A stretch of 64,000 nt of DNA, taken from positions 2,418,001-2,482,000 of the forward strand of contig NZ_CP012070.1 of the NCBI RefSeq assembly GCF_001189535.1. Direction: 5' to 3'. This stretch comes from Arsenicicoccus sp. oral taxon 190 (lineage in GTDB: Bacteria; Actinomycetota; Actinomycetes; Actinomycetales; Dermatophilaceae). The notes beneath the pieces are model-generated. The model was not told where the DNA came from. It did not search any database and saw nothing but the letters and a program-made list of their open reading frames with translations. Positions 19,955-27,935 of the stretch are shown here, piece by piece. The translations under genes were made by a program, and so were the position numbers. Each line of letters begins with the position of its first letter. Position 1 is the stretch's first letter.

Positions 19955-19977
19955 CGGCAGCCGGGCCCGCCGGTGGC

Positions 19978-19983
19978 TAGAGT
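19978..19983 (+). promoter_or_regulatory. -10 box of a leaderless manA promoter
   Basis: TAGAGT, then 6 bases, then the manA GTG at 19990. Confidence 0.5.
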
Positions 19984-19989
19984 GGTGCG

Positions 19990-21192
19990 GTGGACCGTCT
20001 CGAAGCCGTCGTGCAGCCCTACGACTGGGGTTCTCGCTACATCCTCGCGGAGCTGCAGGGCCGACCCACCCCATCCCCTGGACCCGAGGCCGAGCTGTGG
20101 ATCGGCGCCCACCCCGGCGCCCCCGCGATCCTCGAGCGCGAGGAGGGCCTGACCACCCTGCAGCGGGTGATCGCGGGCGACCCCGAGGGTGAGCTCGGCC
20201 GAGGGTGCCAGGAGCGCTTCGGCGGCCGACTTCCCTTCCTGCTCAAGGTGCTCGCCGTCGAGAAGGCCCTGTCCATCCAGGTCCACCCCGACCGGGAGCA
20301 GGCGCAGGAGGGGTACACCCGCGAGGAGGCGGCCGGCCTGCCGCTGCGCGACCCGCACCGCAACTACAAGGACGACTGGCCCAAGCCCGAGGTGGTCCTC
20401 GCGCTCACCGAGTTCGAGGCGCTCGCCGGGTTCCGCGAGCCCGAGGAGGCCGCCCGGCTGCTCGAGACCCTGGGGGTCCAGGGCCTCGACGCCGTCGTCG
20501 ACACGCTGCGCAGCGGGTCCGAGCGGGCCCCGCTCGACGCACTCTCGCAGCTGCTCCACTGGCCGGCCGAGCACCGCCCGCAGCTGCTCGCGGACGTCGA
20601 GTGGCGCTGCGGCGAGCTCGCCGACGACCCCGGTGTCGCCGCCGAGGACCGCGCCACCTTCCGCGCCGCGGTCCGCGTCGCCCGCCAGCACCCCGGCGAC
20701 GTGGGGCTCGTGGCGGCGCTGCTGCTGCGGCACGTCACGCTGCGCCCCGGCGAGGGGCTCTTCATGGGCGCCGGCGGGCTGCACTGCTACCTGCAGGGGA
20801 CCGGCGTCGAGCTGCTCGCCAACTCCGACAACGTCGTGCGGGCCGGCCTGACCGGCAAGCACATCGACGTCGACGAGCTGCTGCGGCTCGTCGACCCGAC
20901 GGTGCAGGTGCCGCGGCTGCACCTCGTCGAGGTCGCCCCCGGCGTGGCCCACCTGGAGACCCCGGCACCGGAGTTCGACCTGCTGCGGTGCACCGTCGAG
21001 GGCCGGTGCCCGCTGCCGGAGGACAACGGCCCGAGGCTCCTGCTGTGCCTCGACGGGCAGGTCGTCGTCAGCGACGCCGCCGGGCAGGAGCTCGAGCTCG
21101 GACGCGGCGACTCCTGCTACGCCTCCGCCGCCGACACCGGCCTCGTGCTCACGGGGCGCGGCGACGTCGTGGTGGCCACGTCCGGCCGCTGA
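19990..21192 (+). CDS. manA: Mannose-6-phosphate isomerase, class I
   Basis: A 400-residue zinc isomerase interconverting mannose 6-phosphate and fructose 6-phosphate, feeding mannosylation and cell-envelope glycans. It opens VQPYDWGSRYILAELQG; zinc ligands are in SIQVHPDREQA and YKDDWPKPE, and GLHCYLQGTGVELLANSDN with LTGKHIDV forms the later active-site segment. Full length. The 3' end, including the stop codon, lies in a 14-base tandem repeat. First gene of the block inserted between the two his gene groups. Confidence 0.95.
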   Translation: MDRLEAVVQPYDWGSRYILAELQGRPTPSPGPEAELWIGAHPGAPAILEREEGLTTLQRVIAGDPEGELGRGCQERFGGRLPFLLKVLAVEKALSIQVHPDREQAQEGYTREEAAGLPLRDPHRNYKDDWPKPEVVLALTEFEALAGFREPEEAARLLETLGVQGLDAVVDTLRSGSERAPLDALSQLLHWPAEHRPQLLADVEWRCGELADDPGVAAEDRATFRAAVRVARQHPGDVGLVAALLLRHVTLRPGEGLFMGAGGLHCYLQGTGVELLANSDNVVRAGLTGKHIDVDELLRLVDPTVQVPRLHLVEVAPGVAHLETPAPEFDLLRCTVEGRCPLPEDNGPRLLLCLDGQVVVSDAAGQELELGRGDSCYASAADTGLVLTGRGDVVVATSGR

Positions 21193-21233
21193 CGTCCGGT
21201 CGCTGACGTCGGGCCGCTGACGTCGGGCCGCTG
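21178..21233 (+). repeat. 14-bp tandem repeat, 4 copies, across the manA stop
   Basis: Four units of ACGTC(C/G)GG(C/T)CGCTG run through the last codons and stop (21190-21192) of manA. Unit length is not a multiple of three, so copy changes in the coding part would alter the C-terminus, but each unit brings its own TGA. Confidence 0.9.
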
Positions 21234-21275
21234 AGGACGCGCGGCGGCGGCTGCGGCATACGGGCCGGGCATCGC

Positions 21276-21281
21276 TAGGAT
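21276..21281 (+). promoter_or_regulatory. Candidate -10 box for the uracil permease gene
   Basis: TAGGAT lies 40 bases upstream of the ATG, giving a leader of about 34 bases with a small GCCGG/CCGGC hairpin and an AAGGAG ribosome site at 21308. Confidence 0.5.
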
Positions 21282-21321
21282 GACCCGGGCCGGACGCTCC
21301 GGCCGGCAAGGAGCACAACCC

Positions 21322-22788
21322 ATGGCGCTGTGGACGCTGCACAACGATGGAGTCCTCGAGCCGGGAGCCGTCGTGGCCCCGCACGAGCGACTGAGCTGGG
21401 GCAAGACGATCGGGCTCGGCGCCCAGCACGTGGTGGCGATGTTCGGGGCGACCTTCGTCTTCCCGATCCTGATGGGGCTCAACCCGCAGCTCGCCGTGAT
21501 GATGAGCGGCGTCGCCACCCTGCTCTTCCTGGCGATCGTGCGGGGCCGCGTGCCGAGCTACCTGGGCTCCTCGGCGTCCTTCGTGGGCGTCGCTACCGCC
21601 ATCTACGCCGCCGGCGGCAAGCCCGCCCACGTGTCGGGGGCGATGCTGTGGTGCGGCGTCGCGCTCGCCGCCGTGGGCGTCGTCATCCACCTCGTCGGCG
21701 CCGGCGCGATCCACCGGACCCTGCCGCCCGTCGTCACCGGCGCGGTGGTCATGCTCATCGGCTTCAACCTCGCGCCCGTGGTCGCGCGTACCTACTGGCC
21801 GCAGGACCAGTGGGTCGCGCTCGCGGTGATGCTCGTGGTCGTGGTGCTCAACGTGGGCGTGCGCGGGTTCCTGTCGCGCGTCGCGATCTTCCTGTCGCTG
21901 GTGATCGGCTACCTGCTGTCCTGGCTGCTCGACCTGACCACGGGCCCGATCACGAGCTTCCAGCCGGGCGCCGTGACCGCGCAGAACCCCACCGGCATCG
22001 TCGAGCACCTCCGCGTCGACTGGTCCGCCGTGGCGGCGGCGCCGTGGTTCGGCTTCCCGCCGCGCACCGAGGGCACCGTCGTGGGCTGGCACCTGCCCGA
22101 GTTCTCCTGGCACTACGCCGTGCTCGCGCTGCCCATCGTCATCGCCCTGATCGCCGAGAACACCGGCCACGTCAAGGCCGTCGCCGAGATGACCGGCACC
22201 CCGCTGGACCGCGAGATGGGCAAGGCCATCGCCGCGGACGGCCTCGGCTCGATCCTCGCCACCGGTGTCGGTGCGGGGCCCACGACCACGTATGCCGAGA
22301 ACATCGGCGTCATGGCGGCCACCCGCGTCTACTCCACGGCGGCCTACGTGGTCGCCGCGCTCGTCGCGATCCTCTTCGGCTTCTCCCCGAAGTTCGGCGC
22401 GATCATCTCCGCGACGCCCGGTGGCGTCCTCGGCGGCATCTGCGTCGTGCTCTACGGGATGATCGGGCTGCTCGGCGCCAAGATCTGGAAGGAGAACGGC
22501 GTCGACTTCGGCAACCCCGTCAACCTGGTGCCCGTGGCGGCCGGCATCATCATCGGCATCGGGGACACGTCGCTGCGGCTCTCCGACGGCTTCACCCTCG
22601 GCGGCATCGCCCTCGGCACCCTCGTGACCGTGCTGGTCTACCACCTGGCGCACGCCGTCGCGCCGCAGCACCTGCGGGACACGGCGGGCGGCACCAACCT
22701 CGTCCTGGACACCCCCGGCATGTATGTCGACGAGGACTACCGCGAGGACGACCCCCGGCACCGGGCCGGCTCCGGCACGCGGGGCTGA
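21322..22788 (+). CDS. uraA: NCS2-family uracil:H+ symporter
   Basis: A 488-residue inner-membrane permease with about 14 hydrophobic segments. The NCS2 signatures are present: AENTGHVKAVAEMTG with the substrate-site Glu (about residue 285) and GAGPTTTYAENIGVMAATRVYS-type residues (about 315-337). The closest type is UraA/PyrP, uracil uptake for salvage, although xanthine/urate transport is possible. AAGGAG precedes the ATG. Its stop is one base from the convergent stop of the next gene. Confidence 0.85.
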   Translation: MALWTLHNDGVLEPGAVVAPHERLSWGKTIGLGAQHVVAMFGATFVFPILMGLNPQLAVMMSGVATLLFLAIVRGRVPSYLGSSASFVGVATAIYAAGGKPAHVSGAMLWCGVALAAVGVVIHLVGAGAIHRTLPPVVTGAVVMLIGFNLAPVVARTYWPQDQWVALAVMLVVVVLNVGVRGFLSRVAIFLSLVIGYLLSWLLDLTTGPITSFQPGAVTAQNPTGIVEHLRVDWSAVAAAPWFGFPPRTEGTVVGWHLPEFSWHYAVLALPIVIALIAENTGHVKAVAEMTGTPLDREMGKAIAADGLGSILATGVGAGPTTTYAENIGVMAATRVYSTAAYVVAALVAILFGFSPKFGAIISATPGGVLGGICVVLYGMIGLLGAKIWKENGVDFGNPVNLVPVAAGIIIGIGDTSLRLSDGFTLGGIALGTLVTVLVYHLAHAVAPQHLRDTAGGTNLVLDTPGMYVDEDYREDDPRHRAGSGTRG

Positions 22789-22789
22789 G

Positions 22790-24055
22790 TCACTCGGTGA
22801 CGGGTGGACGGGTGTCCTTGCCGAGGTCGGTCTCCAGCACCTGGCGGATCTCGTGCTGGGCGTCCGCGAAGGACAGGCCGATGACCTGCAGCAGATCCAC
22901 CACGATCGAGCGCAGCTGGGCCCGGATCACCTCGGCCGACAGCGTGGCGGCCGGGTCCGGGTCCCGGGTCAACCGGCCGATCCCGAGCAGCTCGGGCTCC
23001 AGGTCCTCCGACAGCTGCCCGGCACTGAGGGCATCCGCGATGTGGTCCACCGCGCCGGCCAGCTGGTCGATGGCGGTGGTGTAGCGGTCGGGGACGCGCT
23101 CGCCGTTCTGCAGCGCTACGGTGGCCCGCCGGATCAGCACCCGGGCGTTGCGGATGGCGCGGTCCATCGGCTCCATGAGGTGGGCGATCTCCTGCACCGC
23201 AGGACGGTGACGACGGTGGAACGGCGTCACCCGCATCACCTCGAGGCTGTCGGCCGAGTAGCCCCGCAGCGCGGTCAGGTCGCGCTCGGTGGCGCGGGCC
23301 GCGGCCAGGGCGTCCTCGCAGCCGTCGAGGTCGTCGTCGCGCAGCGCCGCGCTCGTCTCGTGGAGCAGGTCACCCAGGGCGTCCAGGATCTTGCTGGCCT
23401 GGCTGCGCGGCTTGATGAGCGACGAGCTGGGCACGACCGATGCGAAGACCAGGGCGATCACGGCCCCCAGCAGCGCCTCGAACCACCGCCCGAAGGCACC
23501 GCCCGGCGCGGCTGCCAGCAGCGCGACGATCATCCCCTGGATGCCCGCCTGGTTGGCCATCAGGGTGCCCGCGCCGAGGAGGGTCGCGATCGTCATGCCG
23601 GCCGAGACGATGAGCAGGATCTGCCAGGGGCCGATCCCGAAGAGGTGCACGAAGGACTCGCCGATGAACGCCCCCACCGCGACGCCGACGGTGATCTCGA
23701 CCGCCCGCCGCAGACGCTGGCCGTAGGTCATGCCGAGGGCGACGATGGCGGCGACCGGCGCGAAGAGCGGCACGTGCACCTGGAAGACGTAGTGAGCCAC
23801 CGTGTAGGCCGTCATCGCCGCCAGCGAGCACTGGGCGATGAAGAAGAGCCGCTGCCGCAGCCGGCGGCCGCTGCGCAGCGCCCCCCGACGGGTCACCCGG
23901 GCCGACGAGCGCCCCAGGTGGGCGGCGCGCTCACCCCAGCGGCTGACCCGGGTGGCGCCGGCTCGACGGTCTCCGTCGTGATCGCTGCCGTGATCGCGGC
24001 CGTGATCGCTGCCGTGGTCGCTGTCGTGGCTGGAGGACGGGGAGGGGTTGGTCAC
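22790..24055 (-). CDS. FUSC-family (aromatic acid exporter-like) membrane protein
   Basis: A 421-residue protein with a soluble, His/Asp/Ser-rich N-terminus (first ~30 residues, SDHG-type repeats), about six hydrophobic segments between residues 70 and 205, and a C-terminal coiled, mostly helical cytoplasmic domain. This is the half-size FUSC/ArAE (DUF939-like) layout; members are suggested to export aromatic or other acids, but substrate is unknown. The GTG at 24055 includes the repeat; the conserved part begins near residue 45, so a later start is possible. It converges on the uracil permease with one base between the stops. Confidence 0.75.
   Translation of the reverse strand: MTNPSPSSSHDSDHGSDHGRDHGSDHDGDRRAGATRVSRWGERAAHLGRSSARVTRRGALRSGRRLRQRLFFIAQCSLAAMTAYTVAHYVFQVHVPLFAPVAAIVALGMTYGQRLRRAVEITVGVAVGAFIGESFVHLFGIGPWQILLIVSAGMTIATLLGAGTLMANQAGIQGMIVALLAAAPGGAFGRWFEALLGAVIALVFASVVPSSSLIKPRSQASKILDALGDLLHETSAALRDDDLDGCEDALAAARATERDLTALRGYSADSLEVMRVTPFHRRHRPAVQEIAHLMEPMDRAIRNARVLIRRATVALQNGERVPDRYTTAIDQLAGAVDHIADALSAGQLSEDLEPELLGIGRLTRDPDPAATLSAEVIRAQLRSIVVDLLQVIGLSFADAQHEIRQVLETDLGKDTRPPVTE
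23978..24025 (-). repeat. 12-bp tandem repeat, 4 copies, in a FUSC-type gene
   Basis: Four units close to GTGATCGCTGCC (plus-strand reading) encode the Ser-Asp-His-Gly repeats near the N-terminus. Confidence 0.9.
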
Positions 24056-24062
24056 GGGATCG

Positions 24063-24641
24063 TCAGTTCTGCTCGTATGCCGCGCGCAGCACCGGCTCGA
24101 GCGCGCTCACCTGCTCCACGGGAGTGTCCGGCGCAAGGTGGATCCAGTGCGTGGCCTGGGCGAACCCCTTGGCCGGGCCCAGCCGGTCGTCCTGCGGCGG
24201 GTCGCTGCGGAACCTGAGCCCGACCCGCAGGGTGCCGCGCGGCCCCGGCGCCACCGCGGCGAACTGCGTGGTGCGCACCACGGGGATGTAGCTGCCGCGC
24301 CCCTGCACCTCGACGTCGTCCCCGAGGGAGGTCGCCAGCCCCACGACCGCCTCGTGGAGCGGACGCAGGTGGGACCGGGCGCCGGAGTAGAGCTCGTCGG
24401 TGAGCTGGTCGACGCTCGGTGGTTGCCAGCCCGCAGCCTCGGCCGCGGCGGACGCGATCGCCCACTGGGAGTTCTGCGGGACGCCGTGGACGTCCTTGAG
24501 CCAGCCGCGGACGGCCTTCTGGTCGAGCGGGTCGGGCCCCTCCGCGTCGACGAGGGCGACCCAATGCGCGACGCTGCGACCGGTGCGTGCCTGCATGGAG
24601 CGGGAGACCGCGTCCACCATGTCTTTCGGTTCGTTGCCCAC
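24063..24641 (-). CDS. DUF4287/DUF5655 domain-containing protein
   Basis: A 192-residue soluble protein. Residues about 5-65 (from KDMVDAVSRSMQARTG to HGVPQNSQWAI) resemble the DUF4287 helical domain, and about 90-190 (RSHLRPLHEAVVGL, YIPVVRTTQFAAVAP) the DUF5655 domain. Function is not established. The GTG start is preceded by GGGAG on the minus strand. It lies seven bases before the FUSC-type gene and shares its direction. Confidence 0.7.
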   Translation of the reverse strand: MGNEPKDMVDAVSRSMQARTGRSVAHWVALVDAEGPDPLDQKAVRGWLKDVHGVPQNSQWAIASAAAEAAGWQPPSVDQLTDELYSGARSHLRPLHEAVVGLATSLGDDVEVQGRGSYIPVVRTTQFAAVAPGPRGTLRVGLRFRSDPPQDDRLGPAKGFAQATHWIHLAPDTPVEQVSALEPVLRAAYEQN

Positions 24642-24645
24642 GCCC

Positions 24646-25134
24646 CTAGTCTCCCGTATCCACCACCACGTCGGCGTGCAGGCGCGTGCCCTGCTCCGCG
24701 AACCACGCGGCCTCTTGCCGCGCCCACCGCTCCCAGTGCGGCCGGTAGGCGTCGCCGTCGCGCTCCAGCGCTCGCCTCCGGCGGGTCTGCGGGCCGGCGT
24801 CGAGCCAGGCGAGGGCGCTGAGCCAGGGCCGGGTGGCTGCGCCGCCGCTGCCGGCTCCCTCCAGCACGAGCCAGGGGGTGCTGGTCGGGACGTCGTGGGG
24901 CTCGGCATACGCCATCGCCTGCCAGTCGAACCGGCGGTAGCGACCGTCCTCGCCACGCGCGAGCGGCGCGAGGACGTCCTCGGCCAGGAGCGGGGCGGCG
25001 GCGGCCAGGCCGTCCCAGCCGGGATAGAGGTCATCCATCCGTATGACGGTCACGCCCGTGCCGTCGGGCCGCCGCAGCCGCTCTGCGAGACGGGTGGCCA
25101 GGGTGGTCTTGCCGGCGCCGCTGGGGCCGTCCAC
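24646..25134 (-). CDS. Uridine kinase-like P-loop kinase, C-terminal part of a frameshifted gene
   Basis: A 162-residue frame carrying the nucleoside/nucleotide kinase P-loop DGPSGAGKTTLATRL at its very N-terminus, MDDLYPGWDGL (acceptor segment) and RHHxxxRR-like ERDGDAYRPHWERWARQE. Starting at the P-loop leaves no first beta strand, so this is probably not the true N-terminus. In the frame just upstream, a coding-like segment begins with ATG 25316 and runs to a GGGG run at 25147-25150 (plus strand); adding one base there would fuse the two as ...RAGSPTVIAVDGPSGAGKTT. Likely a uridine-kinase/phosphoribulokinase relative; substrate not known. Confidence 0.65.
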   Translation of the reverse strand: MDGPSGAGKTTLATRLAERLRRPDGTGVTVIRMDDLYPGWDGLAAAAPLLAEDVLAPLARGEDGRYRRFDWQAMAYAEPHDVPTSTPWLVLEGAGSGGAATRPWLSALAWLDAGPQTRRRRALERDGDAYRPHWERWARQEAAWFAEQGTRLHADVVVDTGD

Positions 25135-25316
25135 GGCGATGACGGTGGGGAGCCGGCGCGTGGGCCGCGGGCGGTGGCGAGCCTGACGAGCTCCTCGACC
25201 GTCTGGGGCGCGTGGTCCTGCGTGACGTCGAGGGCAGGGCCGGGGCGGCTGTCGGGTGCGGGGCTGGGCAGGCTGTCGGGCGCAGGGCCGGGGTCGGGGG
25301 AGCGGGGCGGGCGCAT
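25135..25316 (-). pseudogene. Out-of-frame 5' part of the uridine kinase-like gene
   Basis: ATG 25316 opens MRPPRSPDPGPAPDSLPS and continues to TVEELVRLATARGPRAGS, the kind of helix that precedes the P-loop in this kinase family, but it is out of frame with the kinase body. A TAGGGT box lies 7 bases before this ATG, supporting it as the genuine start. The break is either a true inactivating deletion in a C4 run or a sequencing error. Confidence 0.55.
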
Positions 25317-25323
25317 GAGGCGC

Positions 25324-25329
25324 ACCCTA
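25324..25329 (-). promoter_or_regulatory. -10 box of a leaderless promoter for the kinase-like gene
   Basis: On the minus strand TAGGGT precedes ATG 25316 by 7 bases. The 151 bases from here to the HNH gene hold short imperfect CACACTCAGG-like repeats and no other gene. Confidence 0.5.
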
Positions 25330-25467
25330 GCCACGCGGCTCCTGCGCAGACGTGCGAGCGCGCCGGGCAGCCTGCGGTGGCTGCTCGGGCGTCGCTCGCA
25401 CGTCGAGGTGGGCCCGGCACAGGGCTCAGGCCGTCACACTCGGGTCCTCACACTCAGGCCGTCACGC

Positions 25468-26940
25468 TCAGGCTGTCAGGGCGTGGTCGGGAGCTGGGTG
25501 TGCGGTACGGCACGGGGGTGGCGGGTCGGGTGGCCGGTCTCCGTCGGGATGGTCCCCGTGGGGATGGTCTCCGTCGGGCCGGTCCGGTGGGCCGCCGGGG
25601 TCGGGTGGCGCGGGCCGCCAGCCGCCGGGCGCGCGCACGACGTCCCAGACGACCCGGCTGCCGTCGCTGCTCACCCGCCCGGTGATGCCCTGATGGTGCA
25701 CGAACCGGTGGTGCTGGGTGCACAGCAGCGCGAGGTTGGCCACGTCGGTGGGGCCACCGTCGGCCCAGTGGACGATGTGGTGGGCCTGGGTCCACGATGC
25801 CGGGGCGCTGCACCGGGGGAAGCTGCAACCCTGGTCCCGCACCTGCAGCGCCCGCCGCTGCCGCAGCGTGGCGAGACGGGTGCTGCGGCCGACGTCGAGG
25901 GGCTGGCCGAGGTGGTCGACCCACACGGGGGTGACCTCCGCGGAGCAGGTCAGCTCGCGGGCCACGACCGGTGAGAGCACGGTCCCGAGGTCGTCCGTGG
26001 ACGCGGTGGGCAGGGGACAGTCGCAGGGCTCGCCGGAGATGCCCCGCCACAGGCCGAAGGCGTCCTTGGCCCGGTGGGGGCAGGGGAGCCGCAACGCATC
26101 CATCGGCAGCACCAGCGAGGCGCGGCAGGTGGCGCCCATGGGTCCGGTGGCGCCGGTGTCGGCGGCGCGCTGGGTGAGGGTCAGGAGTGCGTCCAGCCGC
26201 CGCTGGCCCGCCGTGCGCTCGTCGCGCACCACCTCGCCGGTCGCCTCGTCGGTGCTTGACCGTGGGGCGCAGAACGCCGTGATCGCCGCGTGCAGGGCCA
26301 CCTTGTCCGCGTCACCGAGGAGGCCGTGGAAGGACCACAGCCCGTCGGACGTCCGGCTGAAGGTGGACAGTCCGCGCCGCGCCTCCTGGTGGTCGCGGCA
26401 GCGCTGGTCGTCCGAGGTCGTGCCGTAGCGCGCCAGCATGCTCACCCGGAAGGCGTGCAGCTGCTGGTAGGCGTCGTCCTGCCGCGCGAGATGCGCCACC
26501 CCGCGGGCGATGTCGTCGTGGAAGGCCGGGTCCGTCGCCCCGCACAGCTCGGCCCGCAGCCGGGCGGCGAGGGAGGCGTCGGCCGGCGTGACCGACCCGT
26601 CGAGCAGCCCGGACCGCAGCTCCGCGAGGGCCGGCTCGGCGGTGTCCTCGAGGGCGCGGCGGATGGCGTTGGCGTCCTTGCGGGTCAGGCCGGTGTCGTG
26701 GTCGCAGAGCCAGTGGGCGGTGGTCGCCGAGCCGGAGTCCCACAGGACACCTCGCGACTTCGCCTCGGCGGCGCACGCGGTGACGAGGCCTCGCGCCAGC
26801 GCGAGCGCAGCGCCCGCCTGGGCGGCCAGCTCCCCGAGGTCGCCGGACTGCACGTGCACCACTCCCGTCGTCAGGGTGCCGAGCGTCGCGACGAGGCCGC
26901 TGAGGGCCTGCCGCGCGTCGTCCACCTCGACGAAGTTCAT
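25468..26940 (-). CDS. HNH endonuclease signature protein with DUF222 domain
   Basis: A 490-residue protein of the actinobacterial DUF222/13E12 type. The helical DUF222 region spans about residues 40-330. The HNH nuclease fold is near 380-430: CSFPRCSAPASW, then AHHIVHWADGGPTDVANLALLCTQHH-type residues with paired Cys and catalytic His. The C-terminal 60 residues are Pro/Asp/His-rich and include a 15-base tandem repeat. Such genes are abundant, often multicopy, in actinobacteria; role unproven. TAGAAT lies 6 bases before the ATG. Confidence 0.85.
   Translation of the reverse strand: MNFVEVDDARQALSGLVATLGTLTTGVVHVQSGDLGELAAQAGAALALARGLVTACAAEAKSRGVLWDSGSATTAHWLCDHDTGLTRKDANAIRRALEDTAEPALAELRSGLLDGSVTPADASLAARLRAELCGATDPAFHDDIARGVAHLARQDDAYQQLHAFRVSMLARYGTTSDDQRCRDHQEARRGLSTFSRTSDGLWSFHGLLGDADKVALHAAITAFCAPRSSTDEATGEVVRDERTAGQRRLDALLTLTQRAADTGATGPMGATCRASLVLPMDALRLPCPHRAKDAFGLWRGISGEPCDCPLPTASTDDLGTVLSPVVARELTCSAEVTPVWVDHLGQPLDVGRSTRLATLRQRRALQVRDQGCSFPRCSAPASWTQAHHIVHWADGGPTDVANLALLCTQHHRFVHHQGITGRVSSDGSRVVWDVVRAPGGWRPAPPDPGGPPDRPDGDHPHGDHPDGDRPPDPPPPCRTAHPAPDHALTA
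25536..25580 (-). repeat. 15-bp tandem repeat, 3 copies, at the HNH gene 3' end
   Basis: Three units close to GGTCTCCGTCGGGAT (plus-strand reading) encode Asp-Gly-Asp-His-Pro-like pentapeptides in the disordered tail. Confidence 0.9.
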
Positions 26941-26946
26941 GGTCTG

Positions 26947-26952
26947 ATTCTA
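26947..26952 (-). promoter_or_regulatory. -10 box of a leaderless promoter for the HNH gene
   Basis: On the minus strand TAGAAT is followed by 6 bases and ATG 26940, in a comparatively AT-rich stretch (26941-26985). Confidence 0.55.
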
Positions 26953-27111
26953 TGGATCAGGGGATCGAAACACCAGACCTATTCACCCCGATGCGAGGAC
27001 CGTGACCCGACGGGTTCGGGCGACCCCGGAGAGCACGCGGCACACGGTCTGGCACGACGGGGTCCGGGAGTCAAGAAGGCGCAGAAACAACCCGTTCCCC
27101 GGATCACCAAC

Positions 27112-27117
27112 TAGGAT
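27112..27117 (+). promoter_or_regulatory. -10 box of a leaderless hisF promoter
   Basis: TAGGAT, then 7 bases, then the hisF GTG at 27125. Confidence 0.6.
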
Positions 27118-27124
27118 CTAGGGC

Positions 27125-27898
27125 GTGAGCGTCGCCATCCGTGTCATCCCGTGCCTCGACGTCGACGCCGGCCGCGTCGTCAAGGGGGTCAACTTCGACA
27201 ACCTGCGCGACGCGGGCGACCCCGTCGAGCTCGCCCAGACGTATGGCGACCAGGGGGCCGACGAGCTCACCTTCCTCGACGTCACGGCGAGCTCCGGCAA
27301 CCGGGAGACGACCTACGAGATGGTGCGTCACTGCGCGGAGCAGGTGTTCATCCCGCTGACCGTCGGCGGGGGAGTGCGCACCCCGGAGGACGTGGACCGG
27401 CTGCTGCGGGCCGGCGCCGACAAGGTGGGGGTCAACACCGCCGCGATCGCGCGCCCGGAGGTGATCAGCGAGATCGCCGACAGGTTCGGCAACCAGGTGC
27501 TCGTGCTCTCCGCGGACGTGCGCCGCCGACGCGACGAGCAGGGCGTGGCCACAGGGGGATTCGAGGTGACCACGCACGGCGGTCGCCGCGGCACCGGCAT
27601 CGACGCTGTCGAGTGGTGCGCCCGCGCCGAGCGGCTGGGGGCGGGGGAGATCCTGCTCAACTCCATGGACGCCGACGGCACCAAGGACGGCTTCGACCTC
27701 GAGCTGATCCGGCTCGTGCGCCGGGAGGTCACGGTGCCGCTGATCGCGTCCGGGGGAGCCGGCGCGCTCGAGCAGTTCGCGCCCGCCGTCGAGGCCGGTG
27801 CCGACGCCGTGCTGGCCGCCAGCGTCTTCCACTACCGCGAGCTGACGATCGGCCAGGTCAAGGCGGCCCTGCGCGACGCCGGGCACGAGGTGCGCTGA
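27125..27898 (+). CDS. hisF: Imidazole glycerol phosphate synthase, cyclase subunit
   Basis: A 257-residue TIM barrel that with HisH makes imidazole glycerol phosphate and AICAR. The catalytic Asp pair lies in RVIPCLDVDAGRVVKG (about residue 12) and LVLSADVRRRRD (about 132); GGGVRT and SGGAGALEQF are the phosphate-binding loops. HisH and HisA are not in the window, so the his genes are dispersed. Full length, with GTG set by the upstream TAGGAT box. Confidence 0.97.
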   Translation: MSVAIRVIPCLDVDAGRVVKGVNFDNLRDAGDPVELAQTYGDQGADELTFLDVTASSGNRETTYEMVRHCAEQVFIPLTVGGGVRTPEDVDRLLRAGADKVGVNTAAIARPEVISEIADRFGNQVLVLSADVRRRRDEQGVATGGFEVTTHGGRRGTGIDAVEWCARAERLGAGEILLNSMDADGTKDGFDLELIRLVRREVTVPLIASGGAGALEQFAPAVEAGADAVLAASVFHYRELTIGQVKAALRDAGHEVR

Positions 27899-27935
27899 CG
27901 GGCCGGGTCCGACCGGCCGGGCCCGCAGCCCCGCG

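Noticed and set aside
25468..26940. HNH gene as part of a restriction, toxin or homing system
   Set aside because: DUF222/HNH proteins are ordinary, multicopy actinobacterial genes; there is no methyltransferase, immunity gene or intron/intein boundary next to it.
27899..27920. Terminator between hisF and the TIGR03085-like gene
   Set aside because: Only a 6-bp stem with a 6-base loop and no T tract; in this GC content it could arise by chance.
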